Of a stretch of 64,000 nucleotides of DNA, positions 35,286 to 46,530 are shown in pieces. The stretch's first letter is position 1, and each line of letters starts with the position of its first letter. Source of the DNA: Prochilodus magdalenae (Eukaryota > Chordata > Actinopteri > Characiformes > Prochilodontidae); contig JAMWET010001947.1 in NCBI GenBank assembly GCA_024036415.1, positions 92,501 through 156,500 of the forward strand, given 5' to 3'. A program made the position numbers and the translations under genes. A model generated the notes under the pieces. That model worked only from the letters and a program-made list of their open reading frames with translations, was not told the origin of the DNA and made no database searches.

Positions 35286-36740
35286 CTCAAGTATAATTGC
35301 ATTCAGAAAGATTCATAAAGCCTTTATAATGCTTTATAATACTAGATACAAGCCTTCGTAGCTGTGCCTAAAATGTTCATAACCACACACATAAACAGTT
35401 ATAAGTCAACAGTTATAAGTTATAAGCGCAAGACTTCATAGCACAAACTGACATAATGCATTATAATGTCTATATATTCCGGTGAAACTGGTATCATAAA
35501 GCTTAATAACTTAAGATTGTGTTTATTTACATAATGAAGTATAAGGATCCACATTGAGACCTCCACTCTGACTCACATACTCTAATCTTCCTCAGCAGCT
35601 TCTAAGTGAAATGATCAAAGTGCATATAACATCTGATTATCTAATGAACACCTAATGAACACTCATAAGCTCTCTTTACAGCCCTTCAGTGGCCTGATGT
35701 TATTGATCAGTCGTGTGATGTAAATGCATGAGGCTTTATAAGACACGTCTCAGGATCTATATATTTTATTATATGTCAGTGCTATGAAGCGTCATACTGC
35801 GGTGTTATGCTGGCTTATGGGTATGATTATTTATGAACGTTTATGTACAGTTAGAAAGGCTTCACAGATCTTTATTAATACACTTATAAAGCATATGTGG
35901 TTCATAGAAAGTGTTAGCACCATAGCTGTTAGTAAAGAACTTGAAGAGACCCTCTTGGAAGCCTGTATTCATACATACTTATAAATGCGGTTATAACATG
36001 GTTATAATGCTTCGTAAGCATACTAATAACGCCTATTTAAAGTCTGTAATAAAGTACTGCAATTCATTCCAGGGTGGCTTATGCACATACTGTAATGCCA
36101 CCATACATTATAATGCCTTATATAGATAATGATTTGGACGTATTACTTATTAACAGTTATAAAAATGTTATAAACATTTGAAATGGCGTCACAAGTGTTT
36201 CAGATGTTGTACTGTTCATATGTGTCGGTATGCAACATGCTGTTTATCTATTCATATAAGAGGATCATATTTTACAATGCTACCGTTGGCTACCGGCCTG
36301 TCCAGGGTGCTTCCTGCCAATGAGTGCTGGGATAGGATGGGGGGATTCCAGCACCCCCACCACCCAGAAGGACAATGGCTTAATTAGAAGATAAATGCAT
36401 GAATGGATAAATTAATTAATATTTTATAACAAAATACAATAAAAACAACAATAAAAATAGCACCTACTTTACTGTATGTATTACCACGCATGTGCTTTAT
36501 ACACCAAGTGTGTTATAACACAGGTTATAACCCCTTTAAAGAGCACTATAACAAACAGTGATGGCAACCAGCAACAACAAGATTATGGGTGACCAAACAA
36601 TGAACAGCAGTGCATTATTTTATTATTACACTTATTAAAGTTTATAAGTAGGCTTGCAAAATGTTATTACCATATTATTACCATGTTACAAAGCGTAATA
36701 AGCACATTTATAACAACGTATTGGTACAGGCTACACAGGA
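35286..36740. repeat. AT-rich TTATAA-type dispersed repeats with a SINE tail
   Basis: 'ataatgctttataatac', 'gcattataatgtct', 'cataaagcttaataac' and 'gttataaacattt' recur through the block, with many short TTATAA/TTATAAC palindromes. At 36,295-36,410 a SINE/LINE tail is embedded ('ggcctgtccagggtgcttcc', 'gggataggatgg', 'ccagcacccccaccac'). Short frames are not convincing. Confidence 0.55.
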
Positions 36741-38031
36741 AGTGTTTCCAAGATCTCTGGAAGAATGATGCACATGAATAGCTTTTATTAATAACGGTAT
36801 ATCCGTATGGGAGGTCTACATGAGTCTACATGCATGTGCCAGGCACAGCTAGCATGATGCTAACCCTGCAGCCATGGGCTTGCCTGAGCTCCGTTAGCCT
36901 CCAGCGCAGAAAGGAAGCAGCATAGCAAAGCTCAGCCTCTTGATTGACTGATTGAATACGTTCATATTGAGGAGGAAATTGAGCAAATGTGATTCCTATA
37001 ACTTCAAACACTCTTTCTTTCCTATTCCCCTTCTTCTCCAAAGCTATCATCATTCAACAGCAGGCACCTCAATAAAGCTTGCTCCGGCTGAATGATGCAG
37101 CTATTAAAAGGAGAGCCTCCTCTCGGTCGCAGTGAAATGGCTTGGTGGCTGCTGGGAATTTCCCTAGTCCATCCATGCCGGCCCCCAGTGGGGATAATCG
37201 GCGTCCGGATTATTTGGCGGGGTCTTTCGGTGATGAAAGGTTCAATTTACCGTTCAGAAATCAGCTCAATAAAAAGACAATTGCCTCTGCAATAACTAGG
37301 GATGGCGAGGAGAGGCTGTGCACTGGAGGAGAGGAGAGTCTAACATCTGGGGGAGCTGTTGAGCTTCGCAGCTCTCGCACGGTTTTTCTTTTTTTGCCGT
37401 TCTTTTTTTTTTTTCTCCTCCTCCTCCAAGAGCTGTGGAGCCGTTCTCTGTCTCTAACCTGTTGCTGGTAATTAAATGATAAATGTCTGCCATAGAAATC
37501 ATAGATTGTGCCTCTCCCCAATGCGTACAAATGGGCATGCCAAGCTGATGACTGCTGCGCTGTAAATATTGATGGAAAATGCCAGCTGGATAGATTAGTA
37601 TGCGTTCCTGTTTGTGGTCAATCCTATTCTTCATCAGTGTGGGCAGATGCTATGAATGAGGCTCATTGTCTTGCAGCTTAGAGTGGCGCAGGAATCCGGC
37701 GTGATTCACTCATTGGAGGAATCAGCCGTAATCTTCACCTCCAGTTAATTAAAAAAGCCACCGAACAGACCCTTCCAGACAGAAGGCAGGCAGCCTTTGC
37801 ACGGGCTGTGTACTGCTGGAGCCAAGGATTTACAGCTCCACTTTAATTGATTTAAACTGTAAAAAAAAGAAGGACGGAAAGAAAGAGAGAAAGAAAAGAA
37901 AGAGGGAAGTCTTAGCGGCACAACAGGCACTTTGTTGCATTTATCAGATTTGGCCTGCCTTTCATCAGAAACGGCCCGAATCAGACCAGAGTGGGCGCAT
38001 TTGCCAGTGGCATCCCTTCTGATGTTATGTA
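36741..38031. other. Single-copy block, possible conserved non-coding DNA
   Basis: Complex, low-repeat text with homeodomain-like TAATTA/TTAATTAA words ('gctggtaattaaatgataaa', 'cagttaattaaaaaagcca') at 37,060-37,790. It contains no transposon phrases apart from a pyrimidine run at 37,382-37,425. It differs from its surroundings and is a reasonable place to look for an enhancer, but nothing in the sequence proves conservation. Confidence 0.3.
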
Positions 38032-38806
38032 CACTCATCGCCAGAGGAACAGCTGCACCCAGAAGGAGGTGTGGGAGTGCGGTGGTGTTGGGAAGGAAGA
38101 TAAAGGTGACCAGGATCAATACCTGATGATAAATTTAGACTGATATGATCAATATTTATTGAGCTACACATACAGAAGCCTGTCTCTCAGTATGGCGTCG
38201 GGCCGCCGTGTTCGCTAACCCAACACGCCAGACGTCTCGGTATGGAGCTGTAGAGGTTCCTAATGGTGCCCTGTGATAATCCATCCCATGCAGCTTGAAC
38301 ATCCTCACACAGTTCCTGCAGATGGTGCGGTAGGGGTGGAGGTGGAGGGACACCAGGTCTTCACCAGACCGTTCATCTTGGTGCTGACCACGGTGCCTCC
38401 ACACACGGATTCGTTGGGCGTCTCCACCAAGACTAAAGCGGGACTCGTCACTGAAGATGACCCGCTGCCATTCTGAGTCACTCCATGACAGTCTGGTACG
38501 ACACCACTGCAGTCTTTGGTGACGGTGACGTGGTGTTAAGACAGTTGTGGTAACGGTCTGTGTGCATGTAGTCCTGCGTGGTGGAGCCGTCTGCCAATGG
38601 TGCTGCACCAACAGGATGACCCATGGAGGACACCACTGCTCGCTGGATGTCCATAATCGTGGCTGTTGGGTCAGTCAGGTGCGGTGATGAGACCCATCCT
38701 TGCATGTCACATGCACAGCCAAGCACCCAACCTCCCCACCAAGTTCCATTCCTGTAGGCTGATGCCTCCTGGGTGCAGCTATATGTTTTCTTTTTGATGA
38801 TGACTA
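38032..38806 (-). mobile_element. Tc1 deletion derivative, 775 bp, both ends
   Basis: TA flanks (38030-38031, 38807-38808) bound inverted ends: 'cactcatcgccagaggaaca' then 'gctgcacccagaagg' at the left, against 'cctgggtgcagct' and 'tttttgatgatgacta' at the right. On the minus strand the transposase relict reads LQWCRTRLSWSDSEWQRVIF, then SDESRFSLGGDAQRIRVWRH, which holds the first catalytic Asp (S-D-E-S). After QHQDER the frame jumps straight to the last ~40 codons. The second Asp (normally in a QQDN-type motif) and the third acidic residue (SPDL-type) are deleted. The C-terminus is split over two frames because the deletion is not a multiple of three. Confidence 0.85.
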
Positions 38807-38811
38807 TATAT

Positions 38812-41099
38812 GTTGTTCTGCTTTTCATCATTCTGGAAAACCATCAATAGTCACAAGGCTGGTTCCCAAACCACCAGCCCAAAAATTACAATGCATGGCT
38901 GGCCTACAGTACCGTGCGAACGCCACAGATCATCTTCAAATACGTTTTCCTGTCATAACGGTCTCAGTGTTTTTAACATCAAGGGCTGAAATGTGCATAT
39001 ATTTACATATAAAAGGAAATTAAACTAAAGCCTCAACAGCTAAATATGACATCTACACTTTTCCATGCTCACTGTGTCCACTCTAGCTTTATTACAGCTT
39101 CCGCTCTTCCCGCAAGAGCTCACTTTCAGCTTCCCAGAGAAACCTGCAACCAGTTCAGTCACCAGTCAAGTATTCCTAAACAGCATTCAGGTGATGGTGA
39201 GGTCTGCAGAGAGCTCTACTGGAGTTAGCATGCTAACAAGCTAGCCCTGGCGATAGCGAGTCACTGTAGCATCTGTGGGAGTAGAACCAGTCCAAGGCGA
39301 GAGGGTGTAGAAGTAGCGCTGCTGCTATATGCTAACCTCAGTCATGTTGTTGGTCAATCGTGTTAATCTTTTAAGGGCAGGACTGTGGACACAACAATGG
39401 GTGAGACTGTTGGCGAGTGGCTACTCTTGGCGAGAGACCATGTTCAGCCGCGAACAATATAGAAGCCGAAGAAGAGTTAAGGCGGTGCGGCTTTCCACCA
39501 CTGGAGGCGCTCTTGAAGTGGAAGGTTTGACGCTCAGTGTATCTTCTAGACTGGTAGAGAGTGCAGAGGGAATAGAAGGGACTGTGCATTTCCTTGTTTC
39601 TTATGAGAGGAGTGGACGTCACTGTCCCTCAAGCTGGTTTGAACTGACCTGCACAGTGCTACATAGTGGAGCTCAGTAGTACTCCATCCATATAGTAACA
39701 CTACCTCATCGTTCTGCCTCATCTTAAACCTTGCTCTTTTCTATCACTGTTATTTTAACACTGTAGTGCTGTTTAAGCTCTGGCCTGTAGGGGGAGCAGG
39801 ACACAAGCCCAAACCCTTCCCACTGTTGGCTCATGGGCCCTTCGTTGGCTCGTTGGCTCTACTGGCTCACTGTTGAAACATCTGCAAACAAATGATGAGG
39901 TTATGAGGGCAGATTGAGGCACGTCCGTGGCAAATGACATGTAAACAAGGCACTAGCATGTAGCATACAACAGTTTCACGAACCAGGTGCGGCGCAGTCC
40001 AGCCGTAATTCAGGCCGGTTAAATCCGCTGGCAGCTTTGACGAATAAGGCCCAGTGATTCATTAGAGTCAGAGTCAGAGTGAATAAACCCGAGGCGGACC
40101 CTCCACTAAACAAGGTGTAGGCGCACCAGCCAAATGGCCGTTAGTTCAACTCACAGCTGAATGGAAACTGATCAAATAACTCCACGTCTTCCGTGTTGCA
40201 CCGCGCGAACCAGCTAGCGCTTGTTGCTTTGGAGACTGAGACCAATTACGAGGCTGTCTGCAAACCTTAGAGCGCGTTGAATGATGCTAAGATTATGCAG
40301 CTTGCATCAGACCACGACCGCTGCTCCGGGTACATCCTGGAAGCTAACATGAATGTGTTCTCCGTGTGCGGTTCTACAAGGAACGGAGGGGGAACCAGCT
40401 GCGTGGCATCATTAAATGGCATATTCCTATATATTGAACTAATTAGCTCAATTTTACAGCAATCACAGCACCGGCGCGCGACCTCTTCGTCGAGGAAATA
40501 CAGAAGCATATGGTGTGGGTGAGAGAGCTCGGTTTGCGAGCGAGTCGAAGGGGGTGTATTACAGTAAACAGCACAGCCTGAGCCGCACCACAGCGAGAGA
40601 CTAGCCCCTGCTGCAGTCATTACTCTTCAAAACTGCTGACCAAAGTCATCACAACAGCCTGATATCAAACACCACACAACTCCGATACCTGCCAGAGAGG
40701 GAGAGAGCGCCGGAGAGAGGGAGACTGGGTGGGTGAGGAAGTGAGAGAGTAGTGGGCGAGTAAGTGGAAAAGAGAGAGAGAGAGAGAGAAAGGGAGAGAA
40801 GAAATGAGTACGGGGAAGGGAAGGGGCTCCGGGCACAAGAGTTTGATCATGATCCCAATGAGAGGAGAAAAAGGATGAGATTAATAATAGTGATGCATGA
40901 AATTGCAATTTTATGGCTCCAAATTCAGTGTTTAGATAAGCCCAAGCGTGGCTAATACAGGTTACCTTCTTGGAACTCCATTAAGAAAGTTCAATTTGTC
41001 CTTGGATTACACACGAAAGCATCATTCCAGCTTTCAGCCGACGAACAAAAGTTGGCTTTCTATTACACGCATGGCACCTGCAGTAACGTAACCCAGCTG
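38812..41099. other. Mostly single-copy DNA, no gene confirmed
   Basis: The plus frame 39329-39679 (116 aa) is the longest and has no domain that I recognise. A GA-rich run lies at 40,695-40,800. The part at 40,800-41,090 is AT-rich and complex ('gagtttgatcatgatcccaa', 'gcatgaaattgcaatttta') and resembles conserved non-coding DNA by texture only. Confidence 0.4.
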
Positions 41100-41149
41100 A
41101 TATCTCAATCAGCTGCACAACGGGCTGGGTACTGTGCCTACCGTTAGCT

Positions 41150-41380
41150 TTAGCACCATGTGTTGCATCGCCGTCTGGGGCTGGAGGGTAGGGAACCAGT
41201 CCGGTCGCTGGTTAGATTCCCTGAACCGACAGGACGTGACAGAAGTGCCTTGAGCATGTGCCACTATTATTACCAATTACTCCCTGGGTGCCATGGATAG
41301 GGCTGCCCAACACTCTGGGCAACTGTGCACACTGCCCCCTAGTTTGTGTGTGTGAACAGTGTTGGGAAGTAATGGAATAC
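41150..41380 (+). mobile_element. tRNA-derived SINE, type 2, copy 1
   Basis: A degraded head 'ggtcgctggttagattccc' (B-box-like) is followed by 'gaagtgccttgagcatgtgc', 'tgggtgccatggatagggct', 'caacactctgggcaactgtg' and 'cacactgccccctag'. I associate this body with otophysan SINEs. The 3' part with the 'cttcatggatgggttaaa' tail is missing here but present in the satellite downstream. Confidence 0.6.
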
Positions 41381-41387
41381 ACCCAGG

Positions 41388-41600
41388 TGATTCCAGGGAC
41401 CATCTCTCCATTTTCCCAAGGGCATGTTGGAAAAGGCATGTCGTGCTCTCCTGACCTGTGGAGTTTGGCTCCGTTCTAACCTCTCTCCGCTGATCTACCA
41501 AGCATCACAGACCAAACTCGAAACGACGTTATCTCCGCTTTCTCCACAGCTACAGTAAAAAGTCTTGTGTGTTTGGAGAGGCAGCGAGTCCCCTATAAGC
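41388..41600 (+). repeat. Direct repeat DR-left flanking the composite satellite
   Basis: The block from 'gggaccatctctccattttc' to 'gtttggagaggcagcgagt' recurs at 44,040-44,262 with about 85-90 percent identity by eye ('tctgctgatctaccgagcat', 'atctccgctttctcc'). It brackets the satellite. Confidence 0.8.
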
Positions 41601-41611
41601 CAGGCACCTAA

Positions 41612-41735
41612 ACCCTAATTACTCCCTGGGTGCCATGGATAGGGCTGCTTAACACTCTGGGCAAGTGTGCACACTGCCCCCTAGTGTGTGGGTGTGTGTT
41701 CATAGTGTTGGGAAGTAACAGAGCACATGTAACAG
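41612..41735 (+). mobile_element. tRNA-derived SINE, type 2, copy 2
   Basis: It repeats the body of copy 1 ('ctccctgggtgccatggata', 'gcacactgccccctagtg', 'gtgttgggaagtaacagag'). Together with DR-left it suggests an earlier duplication of the 41.2-41.6 kb block. Confidence 0.65.
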
Positions 41736-41959
41736 CGTTCCGTACTCGGTTACGATGTTAATAGACAGTATTCAGACTACAGTCATATGGGTGAAATTAA
41801 TAGATAACATGATGGGATGCATATGTATTTACCATCTTAATTCACTCGCAAATTAAAGTACAGTGTTTCCATATATTTCCCAGAAGCCTTTGAGATGAAC
41901 CAAGCAGTAACATGCATTTCGTTATTTGCCTTCTCACTCGTGGTCCTAGAGCTGGCAGG
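41736..41959. other. Short single-copy interval
   Basis: Nothing recognised. Confidence 0.4.
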
Positions 41960-43860
41960 ACGTAAACCGTCAACTGACCATCTCCTATATGCTAGTTAAC
42001 GCTAGATAGCTGCAGTTAGCATACAGGAGACTGTCAGTTCATACTTTAACATTACCTAGCGTTAGCTGTATTGGGTTAGCGTTATGTAGTATGCAGTTCC
42101 AAGTTTCTGCTACTTGCATTCAGGCGTAGGCTGCTCAGAGCTAGCCTAACTCTTTATAGCTACCTACTTAGTTGAACTGCCAACTGACCATCTCCTATAT
42201 GCTAGCTAGATAGCATGTTAGCATAGTTAGCATAAAGGAGATCCTAGATCAACCAACTATCATAACCTTATGATATTCACTAGTGTGGATGTGTTTAACT
42301 TCATGGATGGGTTAAACACAAAAGTCAGATTCCCCCTGTGTGCAAGCACAAGTAGCAAATGATTCTAGATTCCTCACACAGTTCCTGCAGATGGTGCGGT
42401 AGGGGTGGAGGTGGAGTGACACCAGGCCTTCTGGACGTGTAACAACAAACCGTTCATCTCCTATATGCTAGCTAACGCTAGATAGCATGGCAAATAGCTG
42501 CAGTTAGCATACAGGAGACTGTCAATTCATACTTTAACATTACCTAGCGTTAGCTTTGATGGGTTAGCATTATGTAGTATGCAGTTCCAAGTTTCTGCTA
42601 CTTGCATTCAGGCGTAGGCTGCTCAGAGCTAGCCTAACTCTTTATAGCTACCTACTTAGTTGAGCTGCCAACTGACCATCTCCTATATGCTAGCTAGATA
42701 GTATGTTAGCATAAAGGAGATCCTAGATCAACCAACTATCATAACCTTATGATATTCACTAGTGTGAATGTGTTTAACTTCATGGATGGGTTAAACACAA
42801 AAGTCAGATTCCCCCTGTGTGCAAGAACAAGTAGCAAACGGTTCTAGATTCCTCACACAGTTCCTGCAGATGGTGCAGTAGGGGTAGCGGTGGAGTGACA
42901 CCAGGCCTTCTGGATGTGTGACAACAAACCGTTCATCTCCTATATGCTAGCTAACGCTAGATAGCATGGCAAATAGCTGTAGTTAGCATAGAGGAGACTG
43001 TCAATTCATACTTTAACATTACCTAGCGTTAGCTTTAATGGGTTAGCGTTATGTAGTATGCAGTTCCAAGTTCCAGCTTTCTGCTACTGGCATTCAAGTG
43101 TAGGCTGCTCAGAGCTAGCCTAACTCTTTATAGCTACCTACTTAGTTGAACTGCCAACTGACCATCTCCTATATGCTAGCTAGATTGCATGTTAGCATAG
43201 TTAGCATAAAGGAGATCCTAGATCAACCAACTATCATAACCTTTATGGGCTTATGATATTCACTAGTGTGAATGTGTTTAACTTCATGGATGGGTTAAAG
43301 ACACGAGTCAGATTACCCTGTGTGCAAGCACAAGTAGTAAATGGTTCTAGATTCCTCATACAGTTCCTGCAGATGGTGTGGTAGGGGTGGAGGTGGAGTG
43401 ACACCAGGCCTTCTGGATGTGTGACAACAAACCTCTTACATGCTAGCTAATGCTAGATAGTATAGCAAATAGCTGTAGTTAGCATACAGGAGACTGTCAG
43501 TTCATGCTTTAACATTACCTAGCGTTAGCTTTGATGGGTTAGCGTTATGTAGTATGCAGTTCCAAGTTCCAGCTTTCTGCTACTTGCATTCAAGCGTAGG
43601 CTGCTCAGAGCTAGCCTAACTCTTTATAGCTACCTACTTAGTTAGAACTGCCAACTGACCATCTCCTATATGCTAGCTAATTAGCATGTCTAATACGCAT
43701 AGTTAGCATAAATCCAACATCATCCAACTATCATAACCTTTATGGGTTTATGATATTCAATAGTGTGAATAGGTTTAACTGCATGGATGGGTTAAAGACA
43801 CAAGTCAGATTACCCTGTGTGCAAGGTTCTAGACTCCAGTTCTGGGTTCTGTTACTTGTT
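41960..43860. repeat. Composite ~490-bp satellite, about four units
   Basis: Landmark 'gtaggctgctcagagctagc' starts at about 42,126, 42,614, 43,100 and 43,596 (spacing 488, 486, 496). Each unit joins: a TA-rich 'ctcctatatgctagcta' part; 'tttaacattacctagcgtta'; the landmark; a SINE-type tail ('cttcatggatgggttaaa'); and, in three units, a piece of the Tc1 deletion derivative ('gttcctgcagatggtgcggt' through 'ggccttctgga' to 'gacaacaaaccgttcatc'). Units differ by about 5-10 percent and by small indels. No frame is conserved. Confidence 0.9.
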
Positions 43861-44039
43861 TGAGGACATTCGGTCCTATGTCAGTGGCCTCTATCCTATT
43901 AGGCCTTTAAAGCCTCGTAGAACGTCATGATCATGAAATAAAGAAGCATAGCTTCGCTTTAGCTTCGTTAAGCTCTTGTTTAGATGGTTTGCTGATCACA
44001 TGCTAACAGCGTAGACACCCAAGAGAGGACATCTGTTGA
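43861..44039. other. Short single-copy interval
   Basis: Nothing recognised. Confidence 0.4.
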
Positions 44040-44262
44040 GGAGCCAGGTGACTCCAAAGACCATATCTCCATTTTCCTGAGGGCACGTTGGAAAGGGCAT
44101 GCCGTGCTCCTCTGACCGGTGGAGTTTGGCTTCGTTCTAACCTTTCTCTGCTGATCTACCGAGCATCAAAGACCAGACTGAGAAGGCCATTATCTCCGCT
44201 TTCTCCCAGACCAGAGTAAAAAGGCATGTGTGTTTGGAGAGGCAGCGCATCTCCCTCTAATG
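44040..44262 (+). repeat. Direct repeat DR-right flanking the composite satellite
   Basis: Partner of DR-left, in the same orientation. A shorter third trace, 'cctgtggagtttggcttt', is at about 44,476. Confidence 0.8.
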
Positions 44263-44825
44263 CTGTTTGAAGTTTGAAGTTGGTTATTCTTGTTTTCAGC
44301 AAGTTAGGGCGCTCTCAATTTCGCCGGCTGTCCAGACCTCCACTGTGGGCAAGCATGATGGGCCAGGCATTGTAGAGCTTTCGGGGTCCTGTGTAAGATC
44401 CCAGGGTCCGTATCCGTGGTTCCCTGAAGTATGCCACTGTGAGGGTTGATTGGAAATCGGGCTCAAGCACTACAGACCTGTGGAGTTTGGCTTTGTTGTG
44501 TCCCCTATGTGCTTTGTCACCAGCGATTAGTCAACACTGACGGGACTTTCATCACACAACTGTCAGCCTGAAGTCGAGCAACCCCTAGCATTTAGTCTCC
44601 TTGCACAGGCGTCCTTGTTAAACAATCCCATAATCATGAAAGGATGAAGGCTTTGAAATAAGATCAAGTGGAATAGAATTATGTGACTTATGGCATGATG
44701 CATCGTCGTTTACTAAAATCTGTTTTCTATCACTGTCTTTCACATTTCGGCTTTAGCGGTATTCCAGCTTTTACACCTCGCATGTTTGGCTGTGTTTACA
44801 GATTTCAGGCTCTTCATAGAACCTA
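44263..44825. other. Single-copy DNA, no gene seen
   Basis: Two short plus-strand frames (44267-44449, 44683-44916) have no recognisable content. The second runs into the Tc1 end. Confidence 0.4.
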
Positions 44826-45443
44826 CAGACTTCATCAAAAGAACAGCTGCACCCAGAAGGAGGTGTGGGATTGTGGTGCTGTGGGGAAGGGAGATAAAGG
44901 TGACCAGGATCAATAACTGGTGATAAATTTAGACTGATATGATTAATATTTATTGAGCTACACATACAGAAGTCTGTCTCTCAGTATGGTGTCGGGCCGC
45001 CGTGTTTGCTAACCCAACACGCCAGACGTCTCGGTATGGAGCTGTAGAGGTTCCTAATGGTGTCCTGTGATAATCCATCCCATGCAGCTTGAACATCCTC
45101 ACACAGTTCCTGCAGATGGTGCGGTAGGGGTGGAGGAGGAGGGAGACCAGGCCTTCTGGACGTGTGACAACAAACATCTTGGTGCTGACCACGGTGCCTC
45201 CACACACGGATTCGTTGGGCGTCTCCACCAAGACTAAAGCGGGACTCGTCACTGAAGATGACCCGCTGCCATTCTGAGTCACTCCATGACAGTCTGGTAC
45301 GACACCACTGCAGTGTTTGGTGACGGTGACGTGGTGTTAAGGACAGTCGTGGTAACGGTCTGTAGTCCTGCGTGGTGCAGCCATCTGCCAATGGTGCTGC
45401 ACTAACAGGAGGACTCATGGAGGACACCACCGCTCACTGATGT
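44826..45443 (-). mobile_element. Tc1 deletion derivative, 5'-truncated
   Basis: The end 'cttcatcaaaagaacagctg' follows TA at 44824-44825. On the minus strand the relict runs from a truncated start through SDSEWQRVIFSDESRFSLGG, and after GQHQD it drops to the C-terminal piece EDVQAAWDGLSQDTIRNLY ending GGPTPY at 44981, the usual Tc1 C-terminus. The other terminal repeat is missing; homology stops near 45,443. It shares the internal junction of the 38-kb and 63-kb copies, apart from a small further loss near 'ccgttcatc'. Confidence 0.85.
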
Positions 45444-45744
45444 CTGTTTGTTCTCCCTCTCTGTGGTCCATGTAGGTCTTCTAGATCCTTCATCCACTTC
45501 TATCCACTGCGGCCAGCAGTGTGCAATACGTCTCTATGACCATGCAGCTTCCCAGAGCCCCATGATGCGACCCCTCTCCAGCTCTTCCAGCTGCTCAAAC
45601 TACTTTTGAACTCCTCTCCGAGGCAGATTTCTTTCGCAAAGGATGCTATCAATAAAACAGCATGAGTCAGAATGGAAAGCACACATCACCGGTAGATTCT
45701 AATATTAACCCCTTCGTCTGTAAAGTGTTGCAAGCTCCTCTGCT
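45444..45744. other. Single-copy DNA, no gene seen
   Basis: Nothing recognised. Confidence 0.4.
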
Positions 45745-45958
45745 ATCACCCTGGGCGGCATGGTGGTGAAGTGGCTAGCGCCTCACAGCAAGACTGGCCT
45801 GAGTTCGATTCAGCATGGAGTTTGCATGTTGCATGAGTTTCCCCCCACAGTCCAAAGACATACAGTCAGGCAAGTTGGGGGTTCTAGATTCCTCCCAGGT
45901 TTGAGAGTATGTGTCCGCCCTCTGATGGACTGGTGTACTCCTCAAGATGTTATCAAGC
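45745..45958 (+). mobile_element. tRNA-derived SINE, type 3
   Basis: Head 'ggcggcatggtggtgaagtg' then 'gctagcgcctcacagcaag' and 'cctgagttcgattc' (A- and B-box-like), body 'gcatggagtttgcatgttgc', 'ccacagtccaaagacataca' and 'gccctctgatggactgg'. A second fragment of the same body occurs at 46,378-46,530 behind the next Tc1-like relict. Confidence 0.7.
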
Positions 45959-45959
45959 C

Positions 45960-46365
45960 CTAGGTTCCAAGCAAGCTGACGTGCCATGGACGGGACCAGT
46001 GGGCCACATCAGTGTTCAGATACTTGTGCAGTTGGGCCAGATTTGGTGGATGACTTCCCTGGCACAATTCCGAGGCGAATTCCCTGTAGGATTGTAGCCA
46101 CCGCTGGTAGACCCGTATGACCGTACGCTTCCATACACCTGCAGATTCAGCTACTTCCTTCACACTATGGTCTTTGGCCACACCCACATGCTCAGTCCCT
46201 CCTTTTAGCCAATCATTAACATCTGCTTTGGAGATGATTTGCTTTTTTCCAGACATGGAACGAGACATTCCCTGCACTGTAGCACCTCCTCCCAACCTAT
46301 AGATCCCGTCACTCTCACCCCGTAGGTGTTTATAGCACCATGATACTTGTGCAGGGCCATCTCCA
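45960..46365 (-). pseudogene. Tc1-like relict, family 2, copy D, N-terminal domain
   Basis: This is the best-preserved family-2 copy. The minus frame 45960-46295 (111 aa) reads IISKADVNDWLKGGTEHVGV, then VAESAGVWKRTVIRVYQRW, resembling the helix-turn-helix DNA-binding start of Tc1 transposases. The following PPNLAQLHKYLNTDVA would sit near the linker. The frame ends before any DDE/D catalytic motif. Copies at 11.8, 16.7, 27.1 and 47.6 kb share the same extent, so the whole family seems to be non-autonomous. Assignment to Tc1 rests on this short motif and is an inference. Confidence 0.55.
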
Positions 46366-46377
46366 AGATCACATTGC

Positions 46378-46530
46378 TCCTAGGTCTGAGAGTATGTGTC
46401 TGCCCTCTGATGCACTGGTGTCCTCTTTAAGGTGTTTGCCCAATGTAGAGCCCAATGAAGCTCCACCACCTACCGAAGCCACCCTCCTTACGAAGACAGG
46501 CAGTTATCAAGCCCTAGAATCCGAGCAGTA
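46378..46530 (+). mobile_element. SINE type 3 fragment
   Basis: 'gtctgagagtatgtgtctgc' and 'cctctgatgcactggtgtcc' repeat the 45.9-kb SINE body, so a family-2 element sits between two pieces of SINE sequence. Confidence 0.55.

Noticed and set aside
38156..38611. Active Tc1 transposase gene
   Set aside because: Two of three catalytic residues are deleted and the C-terminus is out of frame.
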